Shown one piece after another: positions 51,239 through 60,355 of a stretch of DNA of 64,000 nt (its first letter is position 1; each line of letters begins with the position of its first letter). The position numbers were made by a program, and so were the translations under genes. The notes under the pieces were generated by a model. That model did no database searches, had not been told where the DNA came from, and worked only from the letters and a program-made list of their open reading frames with translations. The stretch lies in contig JAQTTY010000006.1 in NCBI GenBank assembly GCA_028710525.1, positions 112,611 to 176,610 of the forward strand, read 5' to 3'. Origin of the DNA: Gallionella sp. Lineage in GTDB: Bacteria > Pseudomonadota > Gammaproteobacteria > Burkholderiales > Gallionellaceae.

Positions 51239-51322
51239 TTGCTTGCTACGTCTGGCTCCCCAAGTAGGCTGCGAGTCTACGACATGCGAATTACTGGTCG
51301 TATTTCTAGGCCACCGCTGAGG
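51215..51322. repeat. 15-base direct repeat flanking a tRNA fragment
   Basis: AGGCCACCGCTGAGG occurs at 51215-51229 and again at 51308-51322. The first copy is part of the terminator. The second stands at the 5' edge of the tRNA-like fragment. Two copies could come from tandem tRNA-terminator units that have partly been lost, or from a duplication. Confidence 0.65.
51253..51300 (-). pseudogene. Degenerate tRNA 3' half (tRNA-Asn-like)
   Basis: On the minus strand the segment ends with GTCGTAGACTCGCAGCC and TACTTGGGGAGCCA, which resembles the T-arm, acceptor strand and CCA of tRNA-Asn (usually GTCGTAGGTTCGAGTCC then TACTTGGGGAGCCA). The T-loop is altered and the anticodon arm no longer pairs well; no 5' half was found. 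It is probably a decayed tRNA gene, perhaps phage-borne, and not functional. Confidence 0.55.
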
Positions 51323-51562
51323 TGTCAATCAATTATATCAATTAAATCAGTTGGATAATTATACCGCACTTGATGTAAATATGCTGCATATTGCCGAATC
51401 TAATGTAGGAAATACCAACATCAGGGTAACGTGGTCGCTTTCATTTCAGCGTTGCTACTAACATCAAAATCATTCGACTCCGTTACCTTAGACCTTGAAG
51501 TAGAAGTTCAAATCAGGATCGTTTAGTCATTTAAGCAAACACTCAACTGCGATCCTCTAAAC
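51323..51562. other. Gene-poor region, nothing recognised
   Basis: About 240 AT-rich bases between the tRNA fragment and the next terminator with no credible ORF on either strand. It belongs to the same scar. Confidence 0.5.
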
Positions 51563-51590
51563 AAAAAAATGGGCATCCATGCGGATGCCC
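51563..51590 (-). terminator. Orphan intrinsic terminator
   Basis: GGGCATCC pairs with GGATGCCC around ATGC, and on the minus strand ATTTTTTT follows. There is no minus-strand gene between here and 51771, so the gene it served seems to be gone. Stems of this kind are common in phage genomes. Confidence 0.75.
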
Positions 51591-51770
51591 GGAACTGAGG
51601 AGAAACATGCAAGTAAAGACTGTCGTCTAGGAGGTCTTGCGCTAAGTTTCGAAACGGATTGTGACAGCGCATCATTACGGCAATATGACAATTCAAAAAT
51701 ACTCCACATCCTCATGCTGTGGATTATGAATGCTGCTAAAGTGCGCGCGTCCTATACTTACTCGCTCGCC

Positions 51771-52493
51771 ATGTCCTTACATAATTTCCTCATCATGCTC
51801 ATTCCCGCACTCGTCGCTTTGCTCGGCGGAGTGATGGCTGCCGTTTGGAGCCCTACCCATCAGGCACGCAGCCTGATACAACACTTCGCTGCGGGGGTGG
51901 TGCTGGCGGCATTGGCGGTTGAGTTGCTACCCGAGATCGAGCGTGAACACGCCAATAGTTGGGTGTTGATAAGCGCGTTCGCGCTAGGCAGTTTCTTCAT
52001 GTATGGCATGAAAAAGTGGACACTCCATATGGAGCATCAAGCCAGCATTGCGGCAGAGTCCATAGAGGGCTTGAGCATAGGGTTGTTGGTGGCGACCTTT
52101 ATCGATGTGGCGACCGACGGCTTCATCATCGGTGCGGGTTTCGCTGCCGGCGGCTCTACTGGAACGATATTGGCATTGGGACTATCAGTGGAACTGTTGT
52201 TCCTTGGCTTGGCGTTGGCGTCAGAAGCGACCAAGGGCTGGCGCATCATCGCCATCTCCGGCGCGCTCGGCAGCACCGTGCTGATATTTTCACTGTTGGG
52301 CAGTTATCTATTGGCTGGCGCCTCGGGCACGGTGATAGGCGGGGCATTGGCCTTCAGTGCTGCAGCCTTGCTCTATCTGGTGACGGATGAGTTACTGGTT
52401 GAAGCGCATGAAGTGGAGGAAGCGCCTATTTCTACATTGGTGTTGTTCGGCGGCTTCCTAGCATTCTGGAGCATACAGTTGCTAGGTGTCTAA
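51771..52493 (+). CDS. ZIP-like metal transporter
   Basis: A 240-residue protein with about eight membrane helices. It has the ZIP-like metal motif pieces AAESIEGLSIGLL and HFAAGVVLAALAVELLPEIE, so divalent metal (for example zinc) transport is likely. The start at 51771 (MSLHNFLIMLIPALV) is chosen because it leads straight into the first helix; a long upstream frame has no support. It overlaps the DUF3301 gene end by four bases. Confidence 0.8.
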   Translation: MSLHNFLIMLIPALVALLGGVMAAVWSPTHQARSLIQHFAAGVVLAALAVELLPEIEREHANSWVLISAFALGSFFMYGMKKWTLHMEHQASIAAESIEGLSIGLLVATFIDVATDGFIIGAGFAAGGSTGTILALGLSVELLFLGLALASEATKGWRIIAISGALGSTVLIFSLLGSYLLAGASGTVIGGALAFSAAALLYLVTDELLVEAHEVEEAPISTLVLFGGFLAFWSIQLLGV

Positions 52494-52816
52494 ACCGTTT
52501 CATCAAGGATGCGATAGGGCTCCAGTGTCACCGAGATCACCCTGTCGCCCATGAGAACGACCCCGCCTTCACGGCGCGTATCACCACTCTCGCTGAACTC
52601 AAAGCGATAGCTGCGTTGCACCACTCTGCGTCCACGTTCATCTCTGCGTAAACTCCAAGCTATACCGGCAACGGTGTCGTCTAGGAACTGCAACCCGGCT
52701 TCCCGACACGCTCTGGCACCTGCTGCACGCGCAATCTCCAGCGCACTCAGACTGGTGTACCAATAGCCGCCCACAGCGAGCACAGCCAGCATGGCCACTA
52801 AGCTACTCACATCCAT
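52490..52816 (-). CDS. DUF3301 protein
   Basis: A 108-residue protein with an N-terminal membrane helix (about 5-20) and a soluble domain of the DUF3301 type (ARACREAGLQFLDDTVAGIA then RRVVQRSYRFEFSESGDTRR). Function unknown. It converges with the ZIP-like gene and follows the EI24 gene by 27 bases. Confidence 0.8.
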   Translation of the reverse strand: MDVSSLVAMLAVLAVGGYWYTSLSALEIARAAGARACREAGLQFLDDTVAGIAWSLRRDERGRRVVQRSYRFEFSESGDTRREGGVVLMGDRVISVTLEPYRILDETV

Positions 52817-52843
52817 AGCGTTGCACTCAGCAAGAGTAATTGC

Positions 52844-53563
52844 TTAGACATTATTTCGCACACGCTGCAACTCTGCCAAAGATAGATGGATGAAGGCCAA
52901 ACCTGCATATACCGGCAAGATCAGATTAAGCACAGGGACGAACTGCAACACACCAACCGCAACACCCAATATGAAAAAATCACGCTTTGAGGTAACCGCA
53001 ATGTGCATGTATTCCTCTGAAGAGGCATGTTCAGCCAAGGCGTCGTAACGGAACAGACGCTGGTTGATATAGGCCAGCAGCAACACCGGCACGATGACGG
53101 CGAGCGGCGCAAACAACCACAGCGGCAGAGTCACAACCGAACCGACGACATAAGCGATTGTTGCCCAAACGGAATTGCTTACGCTGCCCAGCGTAGTGCC
53201 GCCGTGCTTGTATTCCAGTTGCGGGTAACTACGCTGCGCAACGTGCGTCACCATCATGGGCATAGCAAAAATGGATGTTATGAGCAGCGCCGTAACGTAG
53301 ATCGCTGGCAGCAGCAACAGCAACAGCAACGTGCTGACCAGATAGTGCGACATGTTCGCCAGCACACCATGCGACATCCATTGCTGAACGGTGGTGCTCT
53401 GCAGCAACGCGTTCAGTGCCCCTACCCAAGCATCCCAAAACATCAGCGCCGCCACCAGCCACAAGGCGATCGCGGCCAATATCGGCCCTAGCATCACAGC
53501 CAGCATCTTGGGATGGAACAGACTTTTGAGTGCGCCGGTCAGCGCTGCAACGACATGTTTCAT
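52844..53563 (-). CDS. EI24/CysZ-like membrane protein
   Basis: A 239-residue inner-membrane protein with about four long hydrophobic segments, of the EI24 domain family that includes the sulfate permease-like CysZ. The sequence YINQRLFRYDALAEHASSEE is typical of the family. Sulfate or other function cannot be told. It is followed by the DUF3301 gene. Confidence 0.8.
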   Translation of the reverse strand: MKHVVAALTGALKSLFHPKMLAVMLGPILAAIALWLVAALMFWDAWVGALNALLQSTTVQQWMSHGVLANMSHYLVSTLLLLLLLPAIYVTALLITSIFAMPMMVTHVAQRSYPQLEYKHGGTTLGSVSNSVWATIAYVVGSVVTLPLWLFAPLAVIVPVLLLAYINQRLFRYDALAEHASSEEYMHIAVTSKRDFFILGVAVGVLQFVPVLNLILPVYAGLAFIHLSLAELQRVRNNV

Positions 53564-53752
53564 TTAACGACCTTGAGAGATAAGGAGTGCGATTTATAAC
53601 ACGAAGGCTTGTGCTGGAGGGTCTAGCGGTGGTCAATCTACTCAATCTGCAAGGTAGATTCTGTGCCCGCGCAAGCAATGTTCCTCAGGACAACGAGCTG
53701 GTGGCGAAACCGATGTACTGGACGAGCCTACGCTACCGGTCGCAGGACCTCA

Positions 53753-54913
53753 CTAAAACTTACCATAGCCCAACACGGCCATCACCACACGGATCACGGC
53801 GAGGCTGAGCCTGCATACCAAGCGTGCACGCCAGCCCATACGCTGCCATTCGTTGTGGGCGATTTCCTTACCATCCTGCTGTATGGCCTGATTCAGACTA
53901 TCGCGCAAGCCTTGGGCAAAGCTGCTATCACGCACCAGCAGATTAGCCTCGCGCGCCAGCAGCAGGCTGAGCGGATCGATGTTGGATGAACCCACCGTAG
54001 CCCACACGCCATCGATGACGGCGACCTTGGCGTGCATATGACTGGCCTGATACTCATGTATCTCTATACCGCCCTCAAGCAATTTCCCGTACAAGGCACG
54101 TGTAGCAAAATGCTGGATGCGATATTCGACGCGCCCCTGCAATAACAACACAACTCTCACTCCGCGTCGTCGTGCCTGCAACAAAGCGCGCCGAAATATC
54201 CGTCCGGGCAGAAAATAGGCATTGGCGATAATAATTTCGTGCTGCGCTTTCGCAACAGCGGTGAGGTAGGCGAGCTCGATATCACGCCTATGGCGCAAAT
54301 TGTCGCGCAACAACAGGCTTAACTCGGGTGTGCGCGGCAAACGCGCCGCTTCTTTTCTAGCCAAACGGCTGCGACGCTGCAACAAAGCCCAAGATACCAC
54401 GCTCCACAGATGCAGCATCGGCGCCTGTATCACCCGCGCCATCTCACCCTGCACCCTGACGGTGTAATCCAATCTAGGTGCAGTGAAATCCGCTTCCACA
54501 GGTACATCGTCAATGATGTTGATGCCCCCTACATAGGCCACTGCAGCGTCGATTACGGCCAACTTGCGATGCAGACGCCGCAACCTGCGCATACGATTGG
54601 GGCGCAGCGTGAAGGGCGATATCTCTTTGCGGAACCACAACACCTCCACACCTGCGACACGCAACTCATCCACCCACTCGGCAGGTAGCTCGGCAGAACC
54701 GTAGCCATCCAGCATCAGGCGCACACTGACTCCGCGCAATGCCGCAGCCTGCAGCGCAAGCGTAACTTGTCGACCTATCTTGTCGGCAGCGAAGATATAG
54801 GTCTCAAGCGAGACACTGAGTTGCGCAGCTGCGATATCGGCACACAGGCTGGGAAAGAACTGCTCGCCGTTCTGCAGTAGTGTGAGTTGATTACCTGCCA
54901 CCAAATATGTCAT
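53753..54913 (-). CDS. clsB: Cardiolipin synthase B
   Basis: Phospholipase D-type enzyme that makes cardiolipin at the membrane. The 386-residue protein has two HKD motifs: HRKLAVIDAAVAYVGGINI and HAKVAVIDGVWATVGSSNID. Length is normal for ClsB. Its ATG overlaps the upstream EEP gene stop by four bases, the usual pairing with a YbhP-like protein. Confidence 0.92.
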   Translation of the reverse strand: MTYLVAGNQLTLLQNGEQFFPSLCADIAAAQLSVSLETYIFAADKIGRQVTLALQAAALRGVSVRLMLDGYGSAELPAEWVDELRVAGVEVLWFRKEISPFTLRPNRMRRLRRLHRKLAVIDAAVAYVGGINIIDDVPVEADFTAPRLDYTVRVQGEMARVIQAPMLHLWSVVSWALLQRRSRLARKEAARLPRTPELSLLLRDNLRHRRDIELAYLTAVAKAQHEIIIANAYFLPGRIFRRALLQARRRGVRVVLLLQGRVEYRIQHFATRALYGKLLEGGIEIHEYQASHMHAKVAVIDGVWATVGSSNIDPLSLLLAREANLLVRDSSFAQGLRDSLNQAIQQDGKEIAHNEWQRMGWRARLVCRLSLAVIRVVMAVLGYGKF

Positions 54914-55656
54914 AGCGATTTGAGACGCGCCGAAAGCGCGGCATGATCAGAGATGTTGCGCCACTCGGCGCTGGCATGCACATGGCTATGCACAACCTCA
55001 AAGCCGCGCACATAGATGCGGTCTAATCTGAACATAGGCAGCAGTGCCGGGAAGCTGCGCGCCACTTTGCCGCTATGCATCTGGAACACATCCTGCATAC
55101 CCAGTTCGCTCATCAAGGTCTGCCCCATATGGTCGCGCCAGTCGTTAAAGTCGCCGGCGATGATGAGCGCTTCATCGGGGGGAATGGCGGAGCGCACGTA
55201 GTCTGTCATGACGCGCGTCTGCACTCTACGGCCTTTGGCGAACAATCCGAAATGAGCGCACAAACAATGTAGCTTGCGTCCGCTGGGGGCGACGACTTCG
55301 ATATGCAACATGCCGCGACTCTCGAAACGATGTGCCGAAATATCGTGGTTGATAGATTGCACGATGGGAAAGCGACTTAGGATGGCATTGCCGTGATGAC
55401 CCGCGCTATATACAGAATTCTTGCCATAGGCTGAATGCGGCCATGCCTCGGCGGCGATAAACTCATGCTGTGGCCCAGCCGGGTAATCGTGATGTTTCAA
55501 GCCATGATGTTGATGTTCTCCCTGCACTTCTTGCAGGAACACGATATCGACATCCAATTCGCGCAGACGCTCGCGCAACTCGTGCAATACCACACGTCGA
55601 TTGAACTGGGAGAAGCCTTTATGGATGTTGTAAGTCGCTATGTGTAAGGTCTGCAT
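54910..55656 (-). CDS. EEP-family phosphatase (YbhP-like)
   Basis: A 248-residue endonuclease/exonuclease/phosphatase family protein with the motifs ATYNIHKGFSQ, FLQEVQGEH, IAGDFNDW and SDHAAL. The substrate is unknown; in many genomes it is next to clsB, as here. Start MQTLHIATYNIHKG at 55656 is taken over a slightly longer frame. Confidence 0.88.
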   Translation of the reverse strand: MQTLHIATYNIHKGFSQFNRRVVLHELRERLRELDVDIVFLQEVQGEHQHHGLKHHDYPAGPQHEFIAAEAWPHSAYGKNSVYSAGHHGNAILSRFPIVQSINHDISAHRFESRGMLHIEVVAPSGRKLHCLCAHFGLFAKGRRVQTRVMTDYVRSAIPPDEALIIAGDFNDWRDHMGQTLMSELGMQDVFQMHSGKVARSFPALLPMFRLDRIYVRGFEVVHSHVHASAEWRNISDHAALSARLKSL

Positions 55657-55802
55657 GGTGTTGATTCTACCCAATCCCGGCAGCGGTGCTGTCGATTACT
55701 GTTGCCGTGTCACCCCGCGCCTATATGCTACTAACCCCTATACTATTTGTCGCGATTCCATATAATGCCCCTGCATCAGGCTCCCATACACAACAAACAA
55801 TC

Positions 55803-56753
55803 ATGGACCAAAAACTACTCTCGATCCTAGGCGGTGACACACACCACTATCCTTATGCCCTCGAGAAGCAATATCCCCGCATCTTTGCCACCCTCATGCT
55901 GCTCTGGGACACACCCGAGATGGAGTCTTATCTCACCAAGCTAATGGTCAACGAACGTATCGACCGCGAAGGCTTCCCTCCCAACGTTGCCGCTGAAATT
56001 GTGCATCTCAGCCTAGTGCATGCCGGTCAACACCATAAGAAGGACAAGGATGATGTGTGGAGTCCTGAGGCGCGCGTGTTCAGCAATTTCGACCCCGTCG
56101 CTACCGGTACACGCAACCTTCTCGCTTGGCCCAACATCCCGCGTGTCGTCGCACTAGAGATACAAGAGCAAGGTGTGGCCTGTAATTTAGACGGCTACTT
56201 CCGCGCAGCCATCACAGACAACATCAAAGCGGTGCGTTTATTCCTAGAAGCTGGCGTACATCTAGAGACGCGCAATGAGGAAGGCTGGACCATACTCATG
56301 ACGGCCGCGCAAAAAGGACACGATGTGCTGGCGGGGCTGCTGATACAGCAAGGTGCATTGGTCAACGCGCGTGACGGCGGTGGAAACACCGCGCTGCACC
56401 TAGCTGCGTTCGCAGGACGCCTCAGTTGCTGCAAATTATTGATAGAGAACCAAGCTGAAGTTGATGCACGCAGTAATTTCGGCTGGACTCCGTTATATCA
56501 GGCAGTCGCACGCAATCACATGATTGTCGCCTCCTTCCTGATCTCAACTGGTGCGGACGTGAACGCGGCGGCCAAAGACGGACTGACACCTTTGCACAAG
56601 GCTGCTGCGACGGGCTTGGTGGAAGAGGTAAAGCTGTTACTCAGCCATGGTGCGGATGCTGCCCTCCTCACCCAATTGGGAGAAACACCTTTGGCTCTCG
56701 CCACCAAGAATAATCAGGAAGAAGCAATCGCGCTGCTGACCGGTGTCATCTGA
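55803..56753 (+). CDS. Ankyrin-repeat protein
   Basis: A 316-residue protein. Residues 1-125 form a domain without recognised family (PYALEKQYPRIFATLMLLWD); residues about 125-315 hold five to six ankyrin repeats (GGGNTALHLAAFAGRLSCCK and similar). It is cytosolic by lack of a signal peptide; the start MDQKLLSILGGDTHHYPYA is preferred over a frame beginning at 55686. Probably a protein-interaction scaffold. It converges with nadA with 6 bases between. Confidence 0.82.
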   Translation: MDQKLLSILGGDTHHYPYALEKQYPRIFATLMLLWDTPEMESYLTKLMVNERIDREGFPPNVAAEIVHLSLVHAGQHHKKDKDDVWSPEARVFSNFDPVATGTRNLLAWPNIPRVVALEIQEQGVACNLDGYFRAAITDNIKAVRLFLEAGVHLETRNEEGWTILMTAAQKGHDVLAGLLIQQGALVNARDGGGNTALHLAAFAGRLSCCKLLIENQAEVDARSNFGWTPLYQAVARNHMIVASFLISTGADVNAAAKDGLTPLHKAAATGLVEEVKLLLSHGADAALLTQLGETPLALATKNNQEEAIALLTGVI

Positions 56754-56759
56754 TTAACC

Positions 56760-57863
56760 TTAAGCGTTGCCTATACCGGTACTGGGCAACTTGATCTGCT
56801 TAGCAAAATCTAACATGCGACGTATCGGTTGCACCGCACGCGGGATGATGTGCGGATCGATGTGGATCTCGTTTTTGCCACTCGCCAAAACTTCCGCCAG
56901 ATTGACCAAACCATTCATCGCCATCCACGGGCAGTGACTGCAACTCTTACAGTTAGCTCCCTTACCCGCCGTGGGCGCCTCCAAAAATATCTTATCAGGA
57001 CATAGAGTACGCATCTTGTGCAGGATGCCGTTGTCAGTAGCGACAATGAAGTGTTTTGCTGGTGATGACTGTGCCGCTTTAATCAACTGAGAAGTTGAGC
57101 CGACTGAATCCGCCAACTTAACCACCGCGCGTGGAGACTCGGGATGAACTAGCACTTGCGCGTCGGGATACTGAGCTTTGAGTTCCAGTAGCTCCTGTGC
57201 CTTGTATTCGTCATGCACGATGCATGAGCCTTGCCAGAGCAACATCTCTGCCCCAGTCCGGTCTTGTATATAACCACCCAGGTGACGATCTGGTGCCCAC
57301 AATATCTTTTCGCCACGCACCTTGAGATGCTCGACGATGGGTAGTGCGATAGAGCTAGTGACCATCCAGTCCGCGCGTGCTTTAACTGCTGCACTGGTGT
57401 TGGCGTATACCACCACCGTGTGATCGGGATGGGCATCGCAAAAGGCAGAAAAATCATCGGCGGGACAACCCAGATCTAGCGAACATTCGGCTTCCAGATC
57501 GGGCATCAACACGCGCTTCTCAGGATTCAATATCTTGGCTGTCTCACCCATAAAACGCACCCCAGCCACCACGATGGTTTTGGCCGGATGACGATTGCCA
57601 AAATTAGCCATATCCAAAGAGTCGGACACAATGCCACCAGTTGCTTCGGCCAGATCCTGCAAATCAGGGTGCACATAGTAGTGGGCTACCAGGACTGCAT
57701 CCTGCTCCTTGAGCATGCGCTTGATGCGCGCGATCAGTTCTGGCTTTTCGCCAGCCTCGGGTTCACGCGGACGCTTGGCCCAAGCGCGGGCTGTACTGCA
57801 AGTATTGTGACTCGCGTCGGGATGATCATAAGCGATAGGGATGTTCACAGTGCCGACATGCAT
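56760..57863 (-). CDS. nadA: Quinolinate synthase A
   Basis: Fe-S enzyme that makes quinolinate from iminoaspartate and DHAP in NAD synthesis. The 367-residue protein has the conserved Cys in [18 protein letters not shown] and [11 protein letters not shown] that bind the [4Fe-4S] cluster. It depends on the ISC system encoded at 7650-13248. It is the last gene of an eight-gene minus-strand run and follows the CNB gene by two bases. Confidence 0.96.
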   Translation of the reverse strand: MHVGTVNIPIAYDHPDASHNTCSTARAWAKRPREPEAGEKPELIARIKRMLKEQDAVLVAHYYVHPDLQDLAEATGGIVSDSLDMANFGNRHPAKTIVVAGVRFMGETAKILNPEKRVLMPDLEAECSLDLGCPADDFSAFCDAHPDHTVVVYANTSAAVKARADWMVTSSIALPIVEHLKVRGEKILWAPDRHLGGYIQDRTGAEMLLWQGSCIVHDEYKAQELLELKAQYPDAQVLVHPESPRAVVKLADSVGSTSQLIKAAQSSPAKHFIVATDNGILHKMRTLCPDKIFLEAPTAGKGANCKSCSHCPWMAMNGLVNLAEVLASGKNEIHIDPHIIPRAVQPIRRMLDFAKQIKLPSTGIGNA

Positions 57864-57865
57864 GC

Positions 57866-59041
57866 CTAGTTCTCACCTTCTACCAAAAGATTACCGACCA
57901 TCTCTACGGTGGTGCGCAGACGTTTGGCTTGCACACGCATAAACGCCTCAGCGAACAGCACTCGTATCATCAGTTCAGCATCATCCAAGTAGGCCGGATT
58001 GAACAGCAACAAGCTGCAATCGGTACGCGCCACTACGGTCGCGGAGCGGCGTGGCTCATCACCGGAGAGATAGGCGATCTCACCGAAGGGCTCGCCTGGT
58101 TGCAATATTTGTATAGTGCGCTTGCCCTTAAGCAACCCCAGTTTGCCCGCCACAATCACATAGAAGGTGATGTCATTCTGACCTTCAGTGACGATAACCT
58201 CGCCCGCTTTGTATTCGCGCCACTCTGCCCAAGAAAGCAATTGAGCAAGGTCCGAATTGCGAAACTTTTTGAAAAATTCGACGCGGCGTATCTCGTGAAA
58301 ATGTGGATGAGTTTGAAACATTTGATCCGCAGCTATCTTTTCCTGACGGCGGCGCTCCACCTCTGCCTGCTGCTCCTGCAATACCCTGACCTGTACGGTC
58401 TCGTCCAGACGTGCGGACTTTTGCTCTATGGTGGATTGCATATGCTGAAAGTCGTTGCGCATCACTTTCAGTTCCTGCTCCAAGGCATCCTTCTGCGCGA
58501 GACTGTCTTGGCTTCTACCCGTCAGCGCAGCAAGATGAGCCTGCTGCGCAGCGATACGCGTCTCCATACCCTGCTTGTAAAGTAATACCTGCTCCTTGAG
58601 AGTGTCGTACTTGGTCAACACGGTATTCAGTTGCGCATTGGTGTCGCGTAGCTTGGTTTGTGACGCAGCCAAATCCTGCTCCAATTCCATGCGTCTTTCG
58701 ATCTCAATTTCTGCCAGTATCAACATATCCTTGTTGAACTTCTGGCTGCTCACCATCGCCTCTTTGACCTTTTCTGTGGGAATGCGGCCAGGGTGTTTGA
58801 TCGGCAATTCGACTGTCGCGCTGCCCACCACTTCGATGAATCTGTCGCGCAACAGATGCTTGAATATCTCTTCGATATGATTGCGCACACTGGGAGGAAT
58901 TTTCTTGCTGATATCACCCACGCTAGATTTTCCATCTATCAGCAACATGACGCGCTTTTCGTCACCGGCTATCCTGCCGTTGCTGGCTTCTAGTTCGACA
59001 TTTCCCGCCGCGGTCCTTGCATATATCTGCTCATCACTCAT
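57866..59041 (-). CDS. Coiled-coil protein with cyclic-nucleotide-binding fold
   Basis: A 391-residue protein: an N-terminal region (about 1-85) with [20 protein letters not shown], a long coiled coil (about 105-245), then a cNMP-binding-like domain (about 265-385; [40 protein letters not shown]). It has no HTH, so it is not a CRP-type regulator; the ligand is unknown. The ATG at 59041 has AAGGAG ahead. It overlaps nudB by eight bases. Confidence 0.8.
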   Translation of the reverse strand: MSDEQIYARTAAGNVELEASNGRIAGDEKRVMLLIDGKSSVGDISKKIPPSVRNHIEEIFKHLLRDRFIEVVGSATVELPIKHPGRIPTEKVKEAMVSSQKFNKDMLILAEIEIERRMELEQDLAASQTKLRDTNAQLNTVLTKYDTLKEQVLLYKQGMETRIAAQQAHLAALTGRSQDSLAQKDALEQELKVMRNDFQHMQSTIEQKSARLDETVQVRVLQEQQAEVERRRQEKIAADQMFQTHPHFHEIRRVEFFKKFRNSDLAQLLSWAEWREYKAGEVIVTEGQNDITFYVIVAGKLGLLKGKRTIQILQPGEPFGEIAYLSGDEPRRSATVVARTDCSLLLFNPAYLDDAELMIRVLFAEAFMRVQAKRLRTTVEMVGNLLVEGEN

Positions 59042-59549
59042 TACCACTCCTTAGCTTGCCGTCTGTGCGACACTCCCCTGCTGCCAACTTCAATATCGCC
59101 TCGCGATTACTCGGCGAAAATACCATCTCTGCCGCTTCCTGCCATGACCACCAACCGTAGCGCAGATGTTCCCTGGCAGACAGCGTGACCGGCATCTTCT
59201 GCTTCAAGCTCAGGGTGTATACGTGTTCGACATTTTGTGTGACCCCAGGTTCATAGCGATACCGCCATTGCGGATATATCTCATAATGATTCTCGATGTG
59301 GCAATCACATAACTCATGCTGCGCCGCATCAATGCCCGTCTCTTCCAGTACCTCGCGAGTGGCGGTCTGCGCCAGTTCTTCTTGTGCTTCCACGCTGCCG
59401 GTCACCGATTGCCAATAACCAGGATGGTCCGCGCGCTCCAACAACAACACTTCGACATCACTAGTCTGTACGGAGCTTGGCGAAGTGGCCTGTCCTGATG
59501 ACGTATAGATAACCACCAATACCGAAACAGGTCGTTTGTATTCCGTCAT
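59034..59549 (-). CDS. nudB: Dihydroneopterin triphosphate diphosphatase
   Basis: Nudix hydrolase that removes diphosphate from the GTP cyclohydrolase product in folate synthesis. The 171-residue protein has the Nudix box GSVEAQEELAQTATREVLEE followed by TGI. Its place near aspS is common in proteobacteria. Start MTEYKRPVSVLVVIY; it begins one base after the barstar gene. It fits with folE2 and folK in the window. Confidence 0.9.
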   Translation of the reverse strand: MTEYKRPVSVLVVIYTSSGQATSPSSVQTSDVEVLLLERADHPGYWQSVTGSVEAQEELAQTATREVLEETGIDAAQHELCDCHIENHYEIYPQWRYRYEPGVTQNVEHVYTLSLKQKMPVTLSAREHLRYGWWSWQEAAEMVFSPSNREAILKLAAGECRTDGKLRSGNE

Positions 59550-59550
59550 C

Positions 59551-59946
59551 CTATGCGTAGAAGATCCAACAAGGCTTGTTGCGCTGACGCCAGAACAGCA
59601 CCGTATCTGACAGGATGTCATGCACAATATCTCTATCATTGGCAGACAAGCCTAGGGTGTCACTGGCATCGCGCAACAGCAACACATAACCGTTTGCTTC
59701 AACGGGAGTGAGGTCACACAAAGCATCCGCGAGTGCATCCCAATTGGCGCCGAACTCAGGTCTAGCTTTGATTGCGGATGCCAACGCGGCGATAAAGTTC
59801 TGCTTACCCTTCACACCTTGCAATCGCGCCTCCATCACCGTCAATCCAGCTTGAGCGGCATTGTCGTAGAGTACGTCTACCGTGCAAGCCAGCCTGTAAC
59901 TACCTGCCTGCTCCAGTTGTTTGAGTTGCTCTGCCCATGCATCCAT
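59551..59946 (-). CDS. Barstar-family RNase inhibitor
   Basis: A 131-residue protein of the barstar type (FGANWDALADALCDLTPVEA followed by NGYVLLLRDA), which binds and blocks barnase-like RNases in the cytosol. It directly follows a secreted RNase gene, so the pair is an RNase with its immunity protein. The ATG at 59946 has GGGAG just ahead, which is formed by the last codons of the RNase gene; a GTG at 59952 is also possible. Confidence 0.88.
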   Translation of the reverse strand: MDAWAEQLKQLEQAGSYRLACTVDVLYDNAAQAGLTVMEARLQGVKGKQNFIAALASAIKARPEFGANWDALADALCDLTPVEANGYVLLLRDASDTLGLSANDRDIVHDILSDTVLFWRQRNKPCWIFYA

Positions 59947-59948
59947 AG

Positions 59949-60353
59949 TCACTCCCGGATACGCTTGAAAGATTGGTAATGGTCACTCGTGTAATAGTAC
60001 TCACCGCCACCGCCGCTGATGATGCGGCGCGCTCCGCGGCTACGCACTCCCGGCGTTTTGACGGTGTATTCATGGTAATAACCGCGCGACTGTCTGGGTA
60101 GGATGCGCTCGAAATTACCGAACACCACGCCATCCCTATCGTAAGCGTATGGCCCGCCACGCTTGATGTCACGCAAAGTCTCACGCGCTTCTACTGGCAG
60201 TTCGCCGACACTGATCGTGCCTGCCTGCACAACGCTTTGAGCCTGTACCGAATCCTGCTTTGGCGATGGTTGATGCGACTGCCATTGGTACGCTTGCGCA
60301 CCACCAGCCAACACCAACAATATCGCCACCCATAATCGCAGGCTACGCAGCAT
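59949..60353 (-). CDS. Secreted barnase/RNase Sa-like ribonuclease
   Basis: A 134-residue protein with a signal peptide (about 1-21, ending AQA), a linker and a microbial N1/T1-type RNase domain (about 52-134). The likely catalytic residues are Glu in YYHEYTVKTPG, Arg in RGARRIISG and His in TSDHYQSFKRI, as in RNase Sa. The product should act outside the cytoplasm on guanine-linked RNA. The barstar gene overlaps its end. It is inserted between aspS and nudB. Confidence 0.88.
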   Translation of the reverse strand: MLRSLRLWVAILLVLAGGAQAYQWQSHQPSPKQDSVQAQSVVQAGTISVGELPVEARETLRDIKRGGPYAYDRDGVVFGNFERILPRQSRGYYHEYTVKTPGVRSRGARRIISGGGGEYYYTSDHYQSFKRIRE

Positions 60354-60355
60354 GC

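Noticed and set aside
53564..53752. Possible small gene between EI24 and clsB (frame 53587-53808, plus)
   Set aside because: No ribosome binding site, runs into clsB on the other strand and shows no recognised product; left as intergenic.
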